From Nocardioides jiangsuensis (GTDB lineage: Bacteria > Actinomycetota > Actinomycetes > Propionibacteriales > Nocardioidaceae), in NCBI RefSeq assembly GCF_019679455.1, contig NZ_JAIEZQ010000001.1:868001-932000 (forward strand): a DNA stretch of 64,000 nt, in the 5' to 3' direction. Position 1 is the stretch's first letter, and every line of letters starts with the position of its first letter. This document shows, piece after piece, positions 8,109 to 16,521 of the stretch. The notes under the pieces are model-generated. The model was not told the DNA's origin, ran no database searches, and saw only the letters and a list, made by a program, of their open reading frames with translations. A program made the translations under genes and the position numbers.

Positions 8109-9611
8109 GTGACCGACAGCCTCGTGGCCGCGATCGACCAGGGCACGACCTCCACCCGGTGCCTGCTGTTCGACCGGGCCGGCCGGATGGTCTCGATGGC
8201 GCAGACCGAGCACCGCCAGCACTACCCGCGCCCGGGCTGGGTGGAGCACGACGCGATCGAGGTGTGGCGCAACGTGCAGCGCGTCGTACCGCGGGCGCTG
8301 CGACAGTCCGGGGCCACCCCGTCGCAGGTCGCCGCTCTCGGACTGGCCAACCAGCGCGAGACGACGGTGGTCTGGGACCCGCGGGACGGTACGCCGTACG
8401 CCCGGGCGATCACCTGGCAGGACACCCGGACCTCCGCCCTCGTCGCGGCGCTGCGCAGGGGCCCGCACGCGGAGACGTTCCGCCGGGTCTCGGGGCTCTC
8501 CCCCGCGCCGTACTTCGCCGGGCCGCGGGTGCGGTGGCTGCTCGACAACGTCCCCGGGCTCCGCGACCGGGCGGAGGAGGGCAACGCGCTGTTCGGGACG
8601 ATGGACAGCTGGCTGGTCTGGAACCTCACCGGCGGCCCGGACGGCGGGCTGCACGTGACCGACGTGACCAACGCCAGCCGGACCATGCTGATGGACCTGC
8701 GCACGTTGACCTGGGCGCCGGAGCTGCTCGCCACGCTGGACATCCCGCCCGCCATGCTGCCGGAGATCCGCGGCAACGCCGACCTGGGCACGTCCTGCCG
8801 CACGCTGCTGCCGGGGGTGGAGATCGGCGCCGTGCTCGGGGACCAGCAGGCGGCGCTGTTCGGGCAGACCTGCTTCGACGCCGGCGAGGCGAAGTGCACC
8901 TACGGGACCGGCGCGTTCCTGCTGATGAACGTCGGGCAGCACGTGGTCGACTCCGCCGAGGGACTGCTCCCCACCGTGGCCTACCAGCTTCCGGGCGAGG
9001 TGGCCACCTACGCCGTCGAGGGGTCGATCGCGATGGCCGGCTCGCTGGTCCAGTGGCTACGGGACTCGCTGCAGATGATCGACAGCGCGCCGGAGATCGA
9101 GACGCTGGCGCGATCGGTGCCCGACAACGGCGGCTGCTACGTCGTCCCCGCGTTCTCCGGGTTGTTCGCGCCGCGCTGGCGTCCCGATGCCCGGGGGGTG
9201 ATCGTCGGGCTGACGTCGTACGTCGACAAGGGGCACGTGGCGCGGGCGGTCCTGGAGGCGACCGCGTGGCAGACCCGCGACGTCGTGGACGCCGTGAACC
9301 GCGGCTCCGGCCTGGGCCTTCGCCGCCTCAAGGTGGACGGCGGGATGACCTCCAACTACCTGCTCATGCAGTGCCTCGCCGACGTGCTCGACGTCCCGGT
9401 CGAGCGGCCGATGGTCACCGAGACCGTCTCGCTCGGCGCGGCGTACCTCGCCGGGCTCGCCGTCGGGTTCTGGGCGGACCTGCAGGACCTGCGGAAGAAC
9501 TGGCACCTCGCGGCCCGCTGGGAGCCGGAGATGAGTGCGGCGCGCCGGGCGCGCGAGCAGGTCGAGTGGGGCCGGGCGGTGGAGCGCGCCTACGGCTGGT
9601 CGCCCGAGTAG
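8109..9611 (+). CDS. glpK: second glycerol kinase paralogue
   Basis: The 500-residue FGGY-family glycerol kinase has [16 protein letters not shown] at the N-terminus, YGTGAFLLMNVG in the middle and LKVDGGMTSNYLLMQ near the end. It is collinear with the kinase at 4757-6274, including the stretch around MDSWLVWNLTGG. An in-frame GTG at 8103 overlaps the gylR stop, but GTG 8109 is preferred because GGGAGG (8096-8101) lies 7 nt before it. Co-transcription with gylR is likely. Whether it acts on glycerol or a related polyol is not shown; all visible family motifs are intact. A strong hairpin follows at 9632. Confidence 0.9.
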   Translation: MTDSLVAAIDQGTTSTRCLLFDRAGRMVSMAQTEHRQHYPRPGWVEHDAIEVWRNVQRVVPRALRQSGATPSQVAALGLANQRETTVVWDPRDGTPYARAITWQDTRTSALVAALRRGPHAETFRRVSGLSPAPYFAGPRVRWLLDNVPGLRDRAEEGNALFGTMDSWLVWNLTGGPDGGLHVTDVTNASRTMLMDLRTLTWAPELLATLDIPPAMLPEIRGNADLGTSCRTLLPGVEIGAVLGDQQAALFGQTCFDAGEAKCTYGTGAFLLMNVGQHVVDSAEGLLPTVAYQLPGEVATYAVEGSIAMAGSLVQWLRDSLQMIDSAPEIETLARSVPDNGGCYVVPAFSGLFAPRWRPDARGVIVGLTSYVDKGHVARAVLEATAWQTRDVVDAVNRGSGLGLRRLKVDGGMTSNYLLMQCLADVLDVPVERPMVTETVSLGAAYLAGLAVGFWADLQDLRKNWHLAARWEPEMSAARRAREQVEWGRAVERAYGWSPE

Positions 9612-9631
9612 CCGGTGGGGCCCGGCGCGGA

Positions 9632-9654
9632 CCCGGTTTCCAGTGGAAACCGGG
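9632..9654 (+). terminator. hairpin after gylR-glpK, likely terminator
   Basis: A perfect 10-bp stem (9632-9641 with 9645-9654, CCCGGTTTCC) with a 3-nt loop sits 20 bp after the kinase stop. There is no T-run, which is common for actinobacterial terminators. Confidence 0.65.
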
Positions 9655-9710
9655 AGAGCCCACCAGGACCAGCAAGACGGTCCGCTGCACCGGGCCGGGG
9701 CGTGAGGCCC

Positions 9711-9748
9711 GGCGGGGCGCGAGGCGTGCGGCGGGGCGCGAGGCGCGC
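9711..9748 (+). repeat. tandem 19-bp direct repeat, two copies
   Basis: Two 19-bp units start at 9711 and 9730 and share GGCGGGGCGCGAGGCG; they differ at one base. They lie in the intergenic space and have no visible function. Replication slippage in G-rich DNA could explain them. Confidence 0.6.
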
Positions 9749-9781
9749 GACGAAACCCGAGCGCACGCCGCGGGCCGTCAC

Positions 9782-9787
9782 TAGACT
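9782..9787 (+). promoter_or_regulatory. -10-like box before the CoA-transferase gene
   Basis: TAGACT matches the TANNNT form seen elsewhere in this window. No start codon follows at 6-7 nt, so here it would produce a transcript with a short leader that carries the small frame at 9818-9898. Confidence 0.4.
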
Positions 9788-9817
9788 CGGCGCCCTGTCG
9801 ACCGCCGGGAGTCCCCC

Positions 9818-9898
9818 ATGCGCCATCCCGCCGTGCCTGCGCTCACCGTGGCGCCGTGCCCGACGCACGCGGCGCCGTACGACGAGCCGCCTGCATGA
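9818..9898 (+). CDS. possible 26-codon leader peptide coupled to the CoA-transferase
   Basis: ATG 9818 has GGGAG (9807-9811) 6 nt upstream and opens a 26-codon frame rich in Pro and Ala. Its TGA (9896-9898) overlaps the ATG of the next gene as ATGA. The CoA-transferase ATG has no Shine-Dalgarno of its own, so translation of this short frame could bring ribosomes to it. The peptide resembles nothing I know and may have no function beyond coupling. Confidence 0.35.
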   Translation: MRHPAVPALTVAPCPTHAAPYDEPPA

Positions 9899-11112
9899 CC
9901 GGGCTGCTGTCGGACCTCGTCGTGGTCGACCTGACCCGGGCACTCGCCGGCCCGCACGCGGGCATGATGCTCGGCGACCTCGGCGCCCGGGTGATCAAGG
10001 TCGAGACGCCCGGTGCCGGTGACGACTCCCGGACCTGGGGGCCGCCGTTCGTCGGCCCGGACGACGACCCGGTGTCGACGTACTTCCTCTCCTGCAACCG
10101 CAACAAGGAGTCGGTGACCGCGGACCTGAAGTCCGAGGAGGGCCGCGCGTTCCTGACCCGGCTGGTGGCCCGGGCGGACGTGCTGATGGAGAACTTCCGG
10201 ACCGGCGTGCTCGACCGGCTCGGCTTCTCCGTCGACCGGCTGCACGAGATCAACCCGCGACTGGTGGTCCTCTCGATCACCGGCTTCGGCCACGACGGGC
10301 CCGAGGGCGGTCGAGCGGGGTACGACCAGATCGCGCAGGGCGAGGCCGGACTGATGTCCATCACCGGGCCCTCCCCGGACGAACCGACCCGGGTCGGCGT
10401 CCCGATCGCCGACCTCCTGGCCGGGATGTACGGCGCCTTCGGGCTGCTCGCGGCGCTGCACGAGCGGCACACGACCGGGCGCGGCCGGGTCGTCCGCACG
10501 AGCCTGCTCGCCGCCGTGGTCGGGGTGCACGCCTTCCAGGGGACCCGGTGGACCGTGGCGCACGAGGTGCCCCGCGCGAGCGGGAACCACCACCCGGCGA
10601 TCGCGCCGTACGGCCTGTTCCACACCGGCGACGGCCCGATCCAGATCGCCTGCGGCACCGACGGCCAGTGGCGCGCGCTGGCCACGCTGCTCGGCGTCGA
10701 CGACCCCCGGTTCGCCACCAACCGGGAACGGGTGGCCCACCACCCCGACCTGGTCGCCGCCATGGAGCGGGCGCTCGCCGCCGACGGCGCCGCAGCGTGG
10801 CTGGCCCGGCTCGCGGAGGTCGGCATCCCGGCCGGCAAGGTGCGCACGCTCGACGAGGTCTACGGCTGGGAGCAGACGCTCTCGCAGGGGCTGCTCGTGG
10901 ACGTCGCCCACCCCACCGCCGGGCCGATGCAGCTGCCGGGGCCGGCGCTGCGGTTCGACGACAACGCGTACGCCGGCGGCCGGGACCAACACCTCCCGCC
11001 GCCCCGGCTCGGCGAGCACGACGCCGCGGTCCGGGCCTGGCTCGACGCGCTCGACGCCGCGGACGCCGGGACGGATCGGGACGTTCCCGGCGGAACGCCG
11101 CCCGTGGTCTAG
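9895..11112 (+). CDS. CaiB/BaiF CoA-transferase family (class III)
   Basis: The 405-residue family III CoA-transferase has the opening LLSDLVVVDLTRALAGPHAG and LGDLGARVIKVETPG, typical of formyl-CoA transferase and CaiB relatives. The catalytic aspartate of this family is expected at VGVPIADLLAGMYGAFG (Asp in PIADL). Members move CoA between carboxylic acids without a ping-pong release of thioester. The substrate cannot be predicted. A longer start at GTG 9856 is in frame, but ATG 9895 matches family N-termini and overlaps the stop of a small upstream frame. A carboxyltransferase gene follows 222 bp later. Confidence 0.9.
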   Translation: MTGLLSDLVVVDLTRALAGPHAGMMLGDLGARVIKVETPGAGDDSRTWGPPFVGPDDDPVSTYFLSCNRNKESVTADLKSEEGRAFLTRLVARADVLMENFRTGVLDRLGFSVDRLHEINPRLVVLSITGFGHDGPEGGRAGYDQIAQGEAGLMSITGPSPDEPTRVGVPIADLLAGMYGAFGLLAALHERHTTGRGRVVRTSLLAAVVGVHAFQGTRWTVAHEVPRASGNHHPAIAPYGLFHTGDGPIQIACGTDGQWRALATLLGVDDPRFATNRERVAHHPDLVAAMERALAADGAAAWLARLAEVGIPAGKVRTLDEVYGWEQTLSQGLLVDVAHPTAGPMQLPGPALRFDDNAYAGGRDQHLPPPRLGEHDAAVRAWLDALDAADAGTDRDVPGGTPPVV

Positions 11113-11240
11113 TCCCTTCACCGCCCCGTGTGAGAGCCGCCGGAACGGTGGGCATAAGAGTCTCACCAGGCCTTTCCAGCTCCACTCCCAGCAGGTGTCA
11201 CCACCGTGCCGGGCCCGGACGGCGGCCTGCCCCTGGACGT

Positions 11241-11275
11241 CATGCCCCGGCCGTGTCCCCTCCGGCCGGGGCATG
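11241..11275 (+). terminator. 13-bp perfect hairpin between CoA-transferase and carboxyltransferase genes
   Basis: The stem pairs 11241-11253 with 11263-11275 (CATGCCCCGGCCG), with a 9-nt loop. It is 128 bp after one stop and 59 bp before the next start. It may end the first transcript or be part of the second leader; there is no T-run. Confidence 0.55.
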
Positions 11276-11334
11276 GCTTCGAATGCGATGCTTCTCCCTC
11301 AGCCGCTCCGCAGCCGCACCTGAGGGGAACCGCC

Positions 11335-12831
11335 GTGAGTGACCGTCTCTCCGCCGCAGCGCTCATCGACCTGGTCCTCGACGAGGGGTCCTGGGAGTCG
11401 TGGGACAGCCCGCCCGAGCGTGGCCTTGTCTCCGAGCAGTACGCCGCGGAGCTCCGTGCCGCCGAGGAGAAGACCGGGCTCGACGAGTCGGTGGTCACCG
11501 GAGCGGGGCTGATGCGCGGTCGCCGGGTGGCCGTGGTCGCCTGCGAGTTCCGGTTCCTGGCCGGCTCGATCGGGGTCGCCGCGGCCGACCGGCTCGTCGC
11601 GGCGGTCGAGCGGGCGACCGCGGAGGGTCTCCCGCTGCTGGCCGCCCCGGTCTCGGGTGGCACCCGGATGCAGGAGGGCACGGTCGCCTTCGTCCAGATG
11701 GTGAAGATCTCCGCGGCGATCGCGGCGCACAAGACCGCCGGGCTGCCGTACCTGGTCTACCTCCGCAACCCGACGACCGGCGGGGTGATGGCCTCGTGGG
11801 GCTCGCTCGGGCACGTGACGGTCGCCGAGCCGGGCGCGCTCGTCGGCTTCCTGGGGCCACGCGTCTACGAGGCGCTGTACGGGCGGCCGTTCCCTCCCGG
11901 CGTGCAGACCTCGGAGAACCTCTACGCGCACGGGCTGGTCGACGCGGTGGTGCCGCCCGAGGAGATCGCGGACATCCTCGACCGGGCGCTGACCGTGCTG
12001 CTCGCGCCGAAGCGTGACCTGGAGGAGATCCCGAACCCCGTCGACGAGGAGGTCCCCGACGTCGACACCTGGGAGTCCATCACCCGCTCGCGGCGGGCGG
12101 ACCGTCCCGGCGTACGGCGTCTGCTCCGGTACGCCGCGACCGACGTCATCCCGCTCAACGGCACCGGCCAGGGCGAGTTCGACCCCGGGCTGCTGATCGC
12201 GCTCGCCCGGTTCGGCGGGTCGCCGTGCGTCTTCCTCGGCCAGGACCGGCGCGGGCAGACCGAGGACCACCCGCTCGGGCCCGGCGCGCTCCGGGAGGCC
12301 CGTCGCGGGATGCGGCTCGCCGCGGAGCTCGGCCTGCCGCTGATGACCGTGATCGACACCCACGGCGCGGCGCTGTCGGTGGAGGCCGAGGAGGGTGGGC
12401 TCGCCGGCGAGATCGCCCGCTGCCTCGCGGACCTGGTGACGCTCGACGCGCCGACGCTCACCCTTCTGCTCGGTGAGGGCACCGGCGGCGGGGCGCTCGC
12501 CCTCCTGCCCGCGGACCGGGTGGTCGCCGCGCAGCATGCCTGGCTCTCCCCGCTCCCGCCCGAGGGGGCGAGCGCGATCGTGCACCGTGACGTCGAGCAC
12601 GCCCCGGACATGGCGCGGGCGCAGGGGGTGCGGGCGCTCGACATGCGGGCCGCCGGGATCGTGGACCGGATCGTAGTGGAGCGGCCCGACGCGGCCGACG
12701 AGCCGGAGGAGTTCTGCGCGCGACTCGGGGCGGTGCTGCGGTATGAGCTCGCGGAGCTGTGGCAGCGGGACCGGGAGGCGCTGGTCGGCGCGCGGACCCA
12801 TCGGTACCAGCGGATCGGGCGGCTGGGCTGA
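11335..12831 (+). CDS. acyl-CoA carboxyltransferase, fused beta/alpha type (AccD3-like)
   Basis: The 498-residue protein contains two crotonase-fold carboxyltransferase halves, AccD-like then AccA-like. Visible signatures are PVSGGTRMQEGTVAFVQM with ATTGG-type NPTTGGVMASWGSLGH in the first half, and FGGSPCVFLGQDRRGQTEDH plus LLGEGTGGGALALLPADRVV in the second. It transfers carboxyl from biotin to acetyl- or another acyl-CoA, together with a biotinylated subunit encoded elsewhere. There is no Cys4 zinc ribbon at the N-terminus, unlike E. coli AccD; this is normal for actinobacterial fused forms. GTG 11335 has GAGGGG 7 nt upstream. It ends 3 bp from the convergent MFS gene. Confidence 0.85.
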   Translation: MSDRLSAAALIDLVLDEGSWESWDSPPERGLVSEQYAAELRAAEEKTGLDESVVTGAGLMRGRRVAVVACEFRFLAGSIGVAAADRLVAAVERATAEGLPLLAAPVSGGTRMQEGTVAFVQMVKISAAIAAHKTAGLPYLVYLRNPTTGGVMASWGSLGHVTVAEPGALVGFLGPRVYEALYGRPFPPGVQTSENLYAHGLVDAVVPPEEIADILDRALTVLLAPKRDLEEIPNPVDEEVPDVDTWESITRSRRADRPGVRRLLRYAATDVIPLNGTGQGEFDPGLLIALARFGGSPCVFLGQDRRGQTEDHPLGPGALREARRGMRLAAELGLPLMTVIDTHGAALSVEAEEGGLAGEIARCLADLVTLDAPTLTLLLGEGTGGGALALLPADRVVAAQHAWLSPLPPEGASAIVHRDVEHAPDMARAQGVRALDMRAAGIVDRIVVERPDAADEPEEFCARLGAVLRYELAELWQRDREALVGARTHRYQRIGRLG

Positions 12832-12834
12832 GCC

Positions 12835-14139
12835 TCAGCGCAGGTGCTTGGTCATCTCGGCGTAGGTGTCGGGCTGCGACTCCGCGAGGTGGGCCCGGGC
12901 CTTGCGGCGGTACCTCCAGATCTGCACGCCACCGACCGTCCAGCCGACGTACTGCACCGACATCGCCACGGCGTACGCACCGGGGCTGTAGTCGGTCGAT
13001 GACCCCGGGGTGACCACGTCGAGCAGCACGCCGATGGCCAGCACGGTCAGGAGCGAGGCGACGAACCCGCCGATGTTGACGATGCCGGTCGCGGACCCGA
13101 GCCGCCGGGGCGGGGCGAAGGTGCGGGCGAGGTCGAAGCTGATCATCGACCCCGGCGCCCCGAGACCGGTGGCCACGACCATCACCGCAAGCAGCCAGAC
13201 GGGTGCGTCACCGGGCCAGAGGAGCACGGCGGTCCAGCAGGCCACGATCGCGCCGATGATCGAGAGCACCACCGTCGAGCGCTGCCACGGGTTGTGCGCG
13301 ATGAACCAGCCGATCAGCGGCCCGCCGAGCATCATCGTGAGCACGAGCAGGGACACCAGGAGCGCGGCCGTCGGGCGACCGGTGTGCTCGGAGTCGACGA
13401 AGAACGGGAAGCCCCAGAGCAGGCCCATCACGTTGGCCGCGAACTGCGCGGTGAAGTGCGACCAGAGGGCGAGCCGGATGCCCGGGTCCTTCCAGGCCAG
13501 GGCCAGGTCGCGGCGGACGGTGGCCAGGCTCTTGGAATGCCGCGAGGACGCGGCGCCCGGCGGCACGTCACGGACGACCAGCAGGACCAGGATGCCGAGC
13601 ACGACGCCGAGCGCGGCGCTCACCGCGAAGGTCGTGGTCCAGCCGAGCGAGGACAGCGACGCTGCGAGCGGTACGGCGGCCACGAGCGCGCCGCACTGCC
13701 CGAGCAGCGAGGTGAACTGGGTCATCACCGGGTTGCGCATCGGCGGGAACCAGGAGGCGATCAGGCGCAGGATGCTGATGAACACCATCGCGTCGCCCAT
13801 CCCGACGAACACGCGGGCGGCCAGCGCGCCGGTGTACGACCCGGTGAACGCGAAGCCGAGCTGGGCCAGCGTCATCACGACGGCGCCGCCGAACAGCATC
13901 CGCTGCGGGCCGAACCGGTCGAGCATCACGCCGACCGGGATCTGCATGGCCGCGTAGACCAGGAGCTGCACCATGGTGAACGTCGACAGCTGCGACGCCG
14001 AGATGTCGAACCGCTCCGCGGCAGCGATGCCCGCGACGCCGAGCGACGACCGGTGGAAGATCGCGAGGAAGTAGACCGAGACGCCGGTGACCCACACCGC
14101 CAGGGCCCGGCGGCCCCCCCGAGGTGTTTCGACGGTCAC
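12835..14139 (-). CDS. MFS transporter
   Basis: The 434-residue protein has about twelve hydrophobic segments and the MFS loop motif between helices 2 and 3 (GVMLDRFGPQRMLFGGA, the D-R/K-x-G-R-R/K type). The nearest group is the anion:cation/nitrate-sulfonate style major facilitators that export or import small organic acids; the substrate is not readable. Its GTG start overlaps the stop of the GntR gene (GTGA), so the transporter is made from the regulator transcript and is likely under that regulator. It converges with the carboxyltransferase gene. Confidence 0.85.
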   Translation of the reverse strand: MTVETPRGGRRALAVWVTGVSVYFLAIFHRSSLGVAGIAAAERFDISASQLSTFTMVQLLVYAAMQIPVGVMLDRFGPQRMLFGGAVVMTLAQLGFAFTGSYTGALAARVFVGMGDAMVFISILRLIASWFPPMRNPVMTQFTSLLGQCGALVAAVPLAASLSSLGWTTTFAVSAALGVVLGILVLLVVRDVPPGAASSRHSKSLATVRRDLALAWKDPGIRLALWSHFTAQFAANVMGLLWGFPFFVDSEHTGRPTAALLVSLLVLTMMLGGPLIGWFIAHNPWQRSTVVLSIIGAIVACWTAVLLWPGDAPVWLLAVMVVATGLGAPGSMISFDLARTFAPPRRLGSATGIVNIGGFVASLLTVLAIGVLLDVVTPGSSTDYSPGAYAVAMSVQYVGWTVGGVQIWRYRRKARAHLAESQPDTYAEMTKHLR

Positions 14140-14786
14140 CGAGACTCACGCGCCAGGTTGGTCGACCACACCAGGTGCTCGTTGACGACGCCTGCGAAGG
14201 CGTCGACGTCGTCTGCCTGCAGCCGCTCGATGATCCTGTCGTGCTCGGCGATCGCGGCGTCCATCCGGTCGCCCCGGCCGCGGACCATCACCGACGTGAA
14301 CAGGGTCTGCCTCTCGCGCAGGGTGCGGTAGATCGCGGAGAGGACGGCGTTGCCCGCGCCGTCGACGATCAGCTCGTGGAAGATCCGATCGCACTCGGTG
14401 AAGCCGGCGGTGTCCTGCTCGCGGCGGCGGCGGCCCATGTCCTCGTGCACCTGGACCAGGGCGTCCAGAAAGGTGGCGCGGTTCGCGAACGACCGCGCGG
14501 CGGTGAAGTTCTCCACCAGCACCCGGGCCTCGAGGACGTCCTCGACCTCCTGCTGGGTGAACGAGGTCACCACCGCGCCCTTCTTCGGGTGCAGCTCGAC
14601 CAGCCCCTCCACCTCGAGGCGCAGCAGGGCCTCGCGCACGGGCGTCCGGCTCACGCCGATCTCGTTGGCGAGAGCTCCTTCGGTGATCACGTCACCGGCG
14701 CCGTAAACCGCGTTGAGGATGGCCCACTTCGCGAAGTCGTAGGCGCGTTGCGCGGCGGAGCCGGTGGGGCGGGCAGAGGTACGCAT
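14136..14786 (-). CDS. GntR family transcriptional regulator (FadR/FCD subfamily)
   Basis: The 216-residue regulator has an N-terminal winged helix (AKWAILNAVYGAGD, then EGALANEIGVSRTPVREALL, residues about 20-60) and an all-helical FCD effector domain with the metal-binding type histidines (FTECDRIFHELIV; later EHDRIIERL). FCD regulators sense small organic acids. ATG 14786 has GGAGGGG close upstream; longer in-frame readings lack support. Overlap with the MFS gene by 4 nt suggests local control of that transporter. Confidence 0.9.
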   Translation of the reverse strand: MRTSARPTGSAAQRAYDFAKWAILNAVYGAGDVITEGALANEIGVSRTPVREALLRLEVEGLVELHPKKGAVVTSFTQQEVEDVLEARVLVENFTAARSFANRATFLDALVQVHEDMGRRRREQDTAGFTECDRIFHELIVDGAGNAVLSAIYRTLRERQTLFTSVMVRGRGDRMDAAIAEHDRIIERLQADDVDAFAGVVNEHLVWSTNLARESR

Positions 14787-14872
14787 GTCCCCTCCATGAT
14801 AGATACAACAGCGCCGAGGTCGGGCATGGCTCTCATCGCGGACATCTTTCTCCCGACGAGCCGACGGCGGCC

Positions 14873-14916
14873 GGTGCGGCCACCGGCTTCCGACGCCGGG
14901 TGCGGCCACCGGCTTC
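14873..14916. repeat. 18-bp direct repeat with small inverted repeats
   Basis: GGTGCGGCCACCGGCTTC occurs at 14873-14890 and 14899-14916, 26 bp apart start to start. Each copy contains the two arms of a short GCCGGTG/CACCGGC type hairpin. It lies between the HNH gene end and the GntR promoter and could be a termination signal or an operator pair. Confidence 0.5.
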
Positions 14917-14947
14917 AGGCGCCCGCGGATCACCGCGCCACCTCGGC

Positions 14948-16204
14948 CTATTGGCGTCTGCGGAACCGGACCTGTCCGGAGGGCAGCGACGTCTTCGCGT
15001 AGCCCGAGTCGTGCTTCAGCCGATGGTGGTGGGCGCAGTAGGGCCGACCGTTCTCGAGGTCGGTCCGTCCACCCTCCTCCCACGCCTGGTGGTGGTCGAT
15101 CTCGCACCACGACGGCGGCCGGTCGCAGTCCTCGGCGCAGCAGCCGCCGTACCGGGTCGCGAGCGCGATGCGCTGGTAGCGGCTGAACAGCCGCCGCTCG
15201 CGGCCGATGTCGAGGGGTTTCGAGTCGCCTCCGAGGACGAGCGGGATGATGCCCGCGGAGCAGGCCAGCCGCCGAGCCTCGGACGCCGAGATGCGGGTGC
15301 CGTCGTCCAGGCTCGCTGCTCCCAGAGGCGTGCGCAGGGCCTGGAGGTCGACGGTGACCACGACGGTCACAGGAGACCCGCCGGGGGCCGGCAGCGACTC
15401 GACGGGCAGGTGCTCGAGCAGCTCCATCAGACCCTGGCCGAGCAGGCGCGGGTACGGGAGCTTCCGGCCTGTCTCGTCGAGCCTGCCCTCACCGAGCCGG
15501 CGAGGAGCGGTGAGGGTCTGCAACGCCTTCCTCAGGATCGCCGCGTGGAGGTCGGGGAGCTTGAAGCACCCGGAACTGGTGCCGTCACCGTTGGCGCGCA
15601 TCGAGAACATCGCCGTGGCCCGGGCTCGCGCCTCCTCGCGCTCGAGCGCCTTGCCCTCCTCCTCGTCGGCACGGTCGGGGTCGATCACCTCGAACAGCCT
15701 CCGACCGAGGCGGCGCAGCGCGTGGGCGTCGAATTGCTGCGCCTGCTCCACGAGGTGTCGCTCCGCGGCCAGGCGGCCCTCTGCTCCCACCTCGTCGGAG
15801 AGCTTGTCGACGCATCCGACGATGGCTCGGGCCTGAGCGGTGTTCAGGGCGCCGACCGCCATGGCAGCCCGGGTCTGCTCGAACCGCTCGTCCAGCGCGG
15901 TCGCCAGCCGCACGTCGGAGGACACCGTCTCCCGCGTCTGACGGGTGGTGCGGGCGACGTACGCCGCGGTCGAGGAGGCCCCTGCGTCCCTGCCGATCTC
16001 GTCGGTGTCCGCGGCGGCCAGAACGCGGAGCCTCAGCTCCTGCAACCGCGACTCGGTGGTGGCGAGTGCGCTGACCGCGGCACGCTTCTCGGCGGTGCTC
16101 ATGAAGACGGGTGCGGAGGACGCGACCCTGGTCAGCGCCGCCGACAGCTCGGCGACGCAGCCCAGGATCGGGTGCACCTCCGTGGCAGGCAGCGTGGTCT
16201 CCAT
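14948..16204 (-). CDS. DUF222 domain protein with C-terminal HNH endonuclease motif
   Basis: The 418-residue protein belongs to the multicopy actinobacterial DUF222-HNH family (called 13E12 repeat family in mycobacteria). The long helical DUF222 part covers about residues 10-300. The HNH nuclease module near residue 370 shows CCAEDCDRPPSWCEIDHHQ followed by YCAHHHRLKHD, so the zinc Cys residues and catalytic His are all present. These genes are thought to be mobile or selfish, but no partner element or terminal repeats are visible here. The transcript looks leaderless from TAGCGT 6 nt upstream. Confidence 0.9.
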   Translation of the reverse strand: METTLPATEVHPILGCVAELSAALTRVASSAPVFMSTAEKRAAVSALATTESRLQELRLRVLAAADTDEIGRDAGASSTAAYVARTTRQTRETVSSDVRLATALDERFEQTRAAMAVGALNTAQARAIVGCVDKLSDEVGAEGRLAAERHLVEQAQQFDAHALRRLGRRLFEVIDPDRADEEEGKALEREEARARATAMFSMRANGDGTSSGCFKLPDLHAAILRKALQTLTAPRRLGEGRLDETGRKLPYPRLLGQGLMELLEHLPVESLPAPGGSPVTVVVTVDLQALRTPLGAASLDDGTRISASEARRLACSAGIIPLVLGGDSKPLDIGRERRLFSRYQRIALATRYGGCCAEDCDRPPSWCEIDHHQAWEEGGRTDLENGRPYCAHHHRLKHDSGYAKTSLPSGQVRFRRRQ

Positions 16205-16210
16205 GAGGCA

Positions 16211-16216
16211 ACGCTA
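16211..16216 (-). promoter_or_regulatory. -10 box of a probable leaderless transcript (HNH gene)
   Basis: On the minus strand TAGCGT lies 6 nt before the ATG at 16204 with no Shine-Dalgarno between them. Confidence 0.55.
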
Positions 16217-16423
16217 GAAGTCCGGCCCGCCTGTTTTCGAACGGACTCGAACGCGGGGGACCACCTCCGACGAGCGGACCTTGGGGACGAAATCTGGCCC
16301 GCACCGTCGGGACCTGGGCGGCAACGCGCACGAATCCGGCAGGACGCCCCGGCAGCACCGCGCCCGGGCAGCGCTACAGCTGGGTCCGCGGAGACACGAC
16401 GCGCCGGATCCCCGGAGAGACGG

Positions 16424-16459
16424 CCGAGCCGGTCGACCCCGGAGGGACGACCGGCTCGG
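16424..16459 (-). terminator. terminator of the 2-oxoacid dehydrogenase operon
   Basis: A perfect 12-bp stem (16424-16435 with 16448-16459, CCGAGCCGGTCG) encloses a 12-nt loop that itself contains CCC/GGG. It begins 62 bp after the E2 stop. The rest of the 317-bp gap 16205-16521 shows only the HNH promoter. Confidence 0.7.
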
Positions 16460-16521
16460 TCGGTGCTGCTCAGTCCGTGCCACGGGCCGGCGGGTTGCGG
16501 CGGCTCGGCAGGAGCCCTCGC

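Noticed and set aside
11290-11340. Minus-strand FliA-type promoter near the carboxyltransferase start
   Set aside because: TCAGGT occurs on the minus strand but the -10 position reads GGCTGA, and no minus-strand gene follows.
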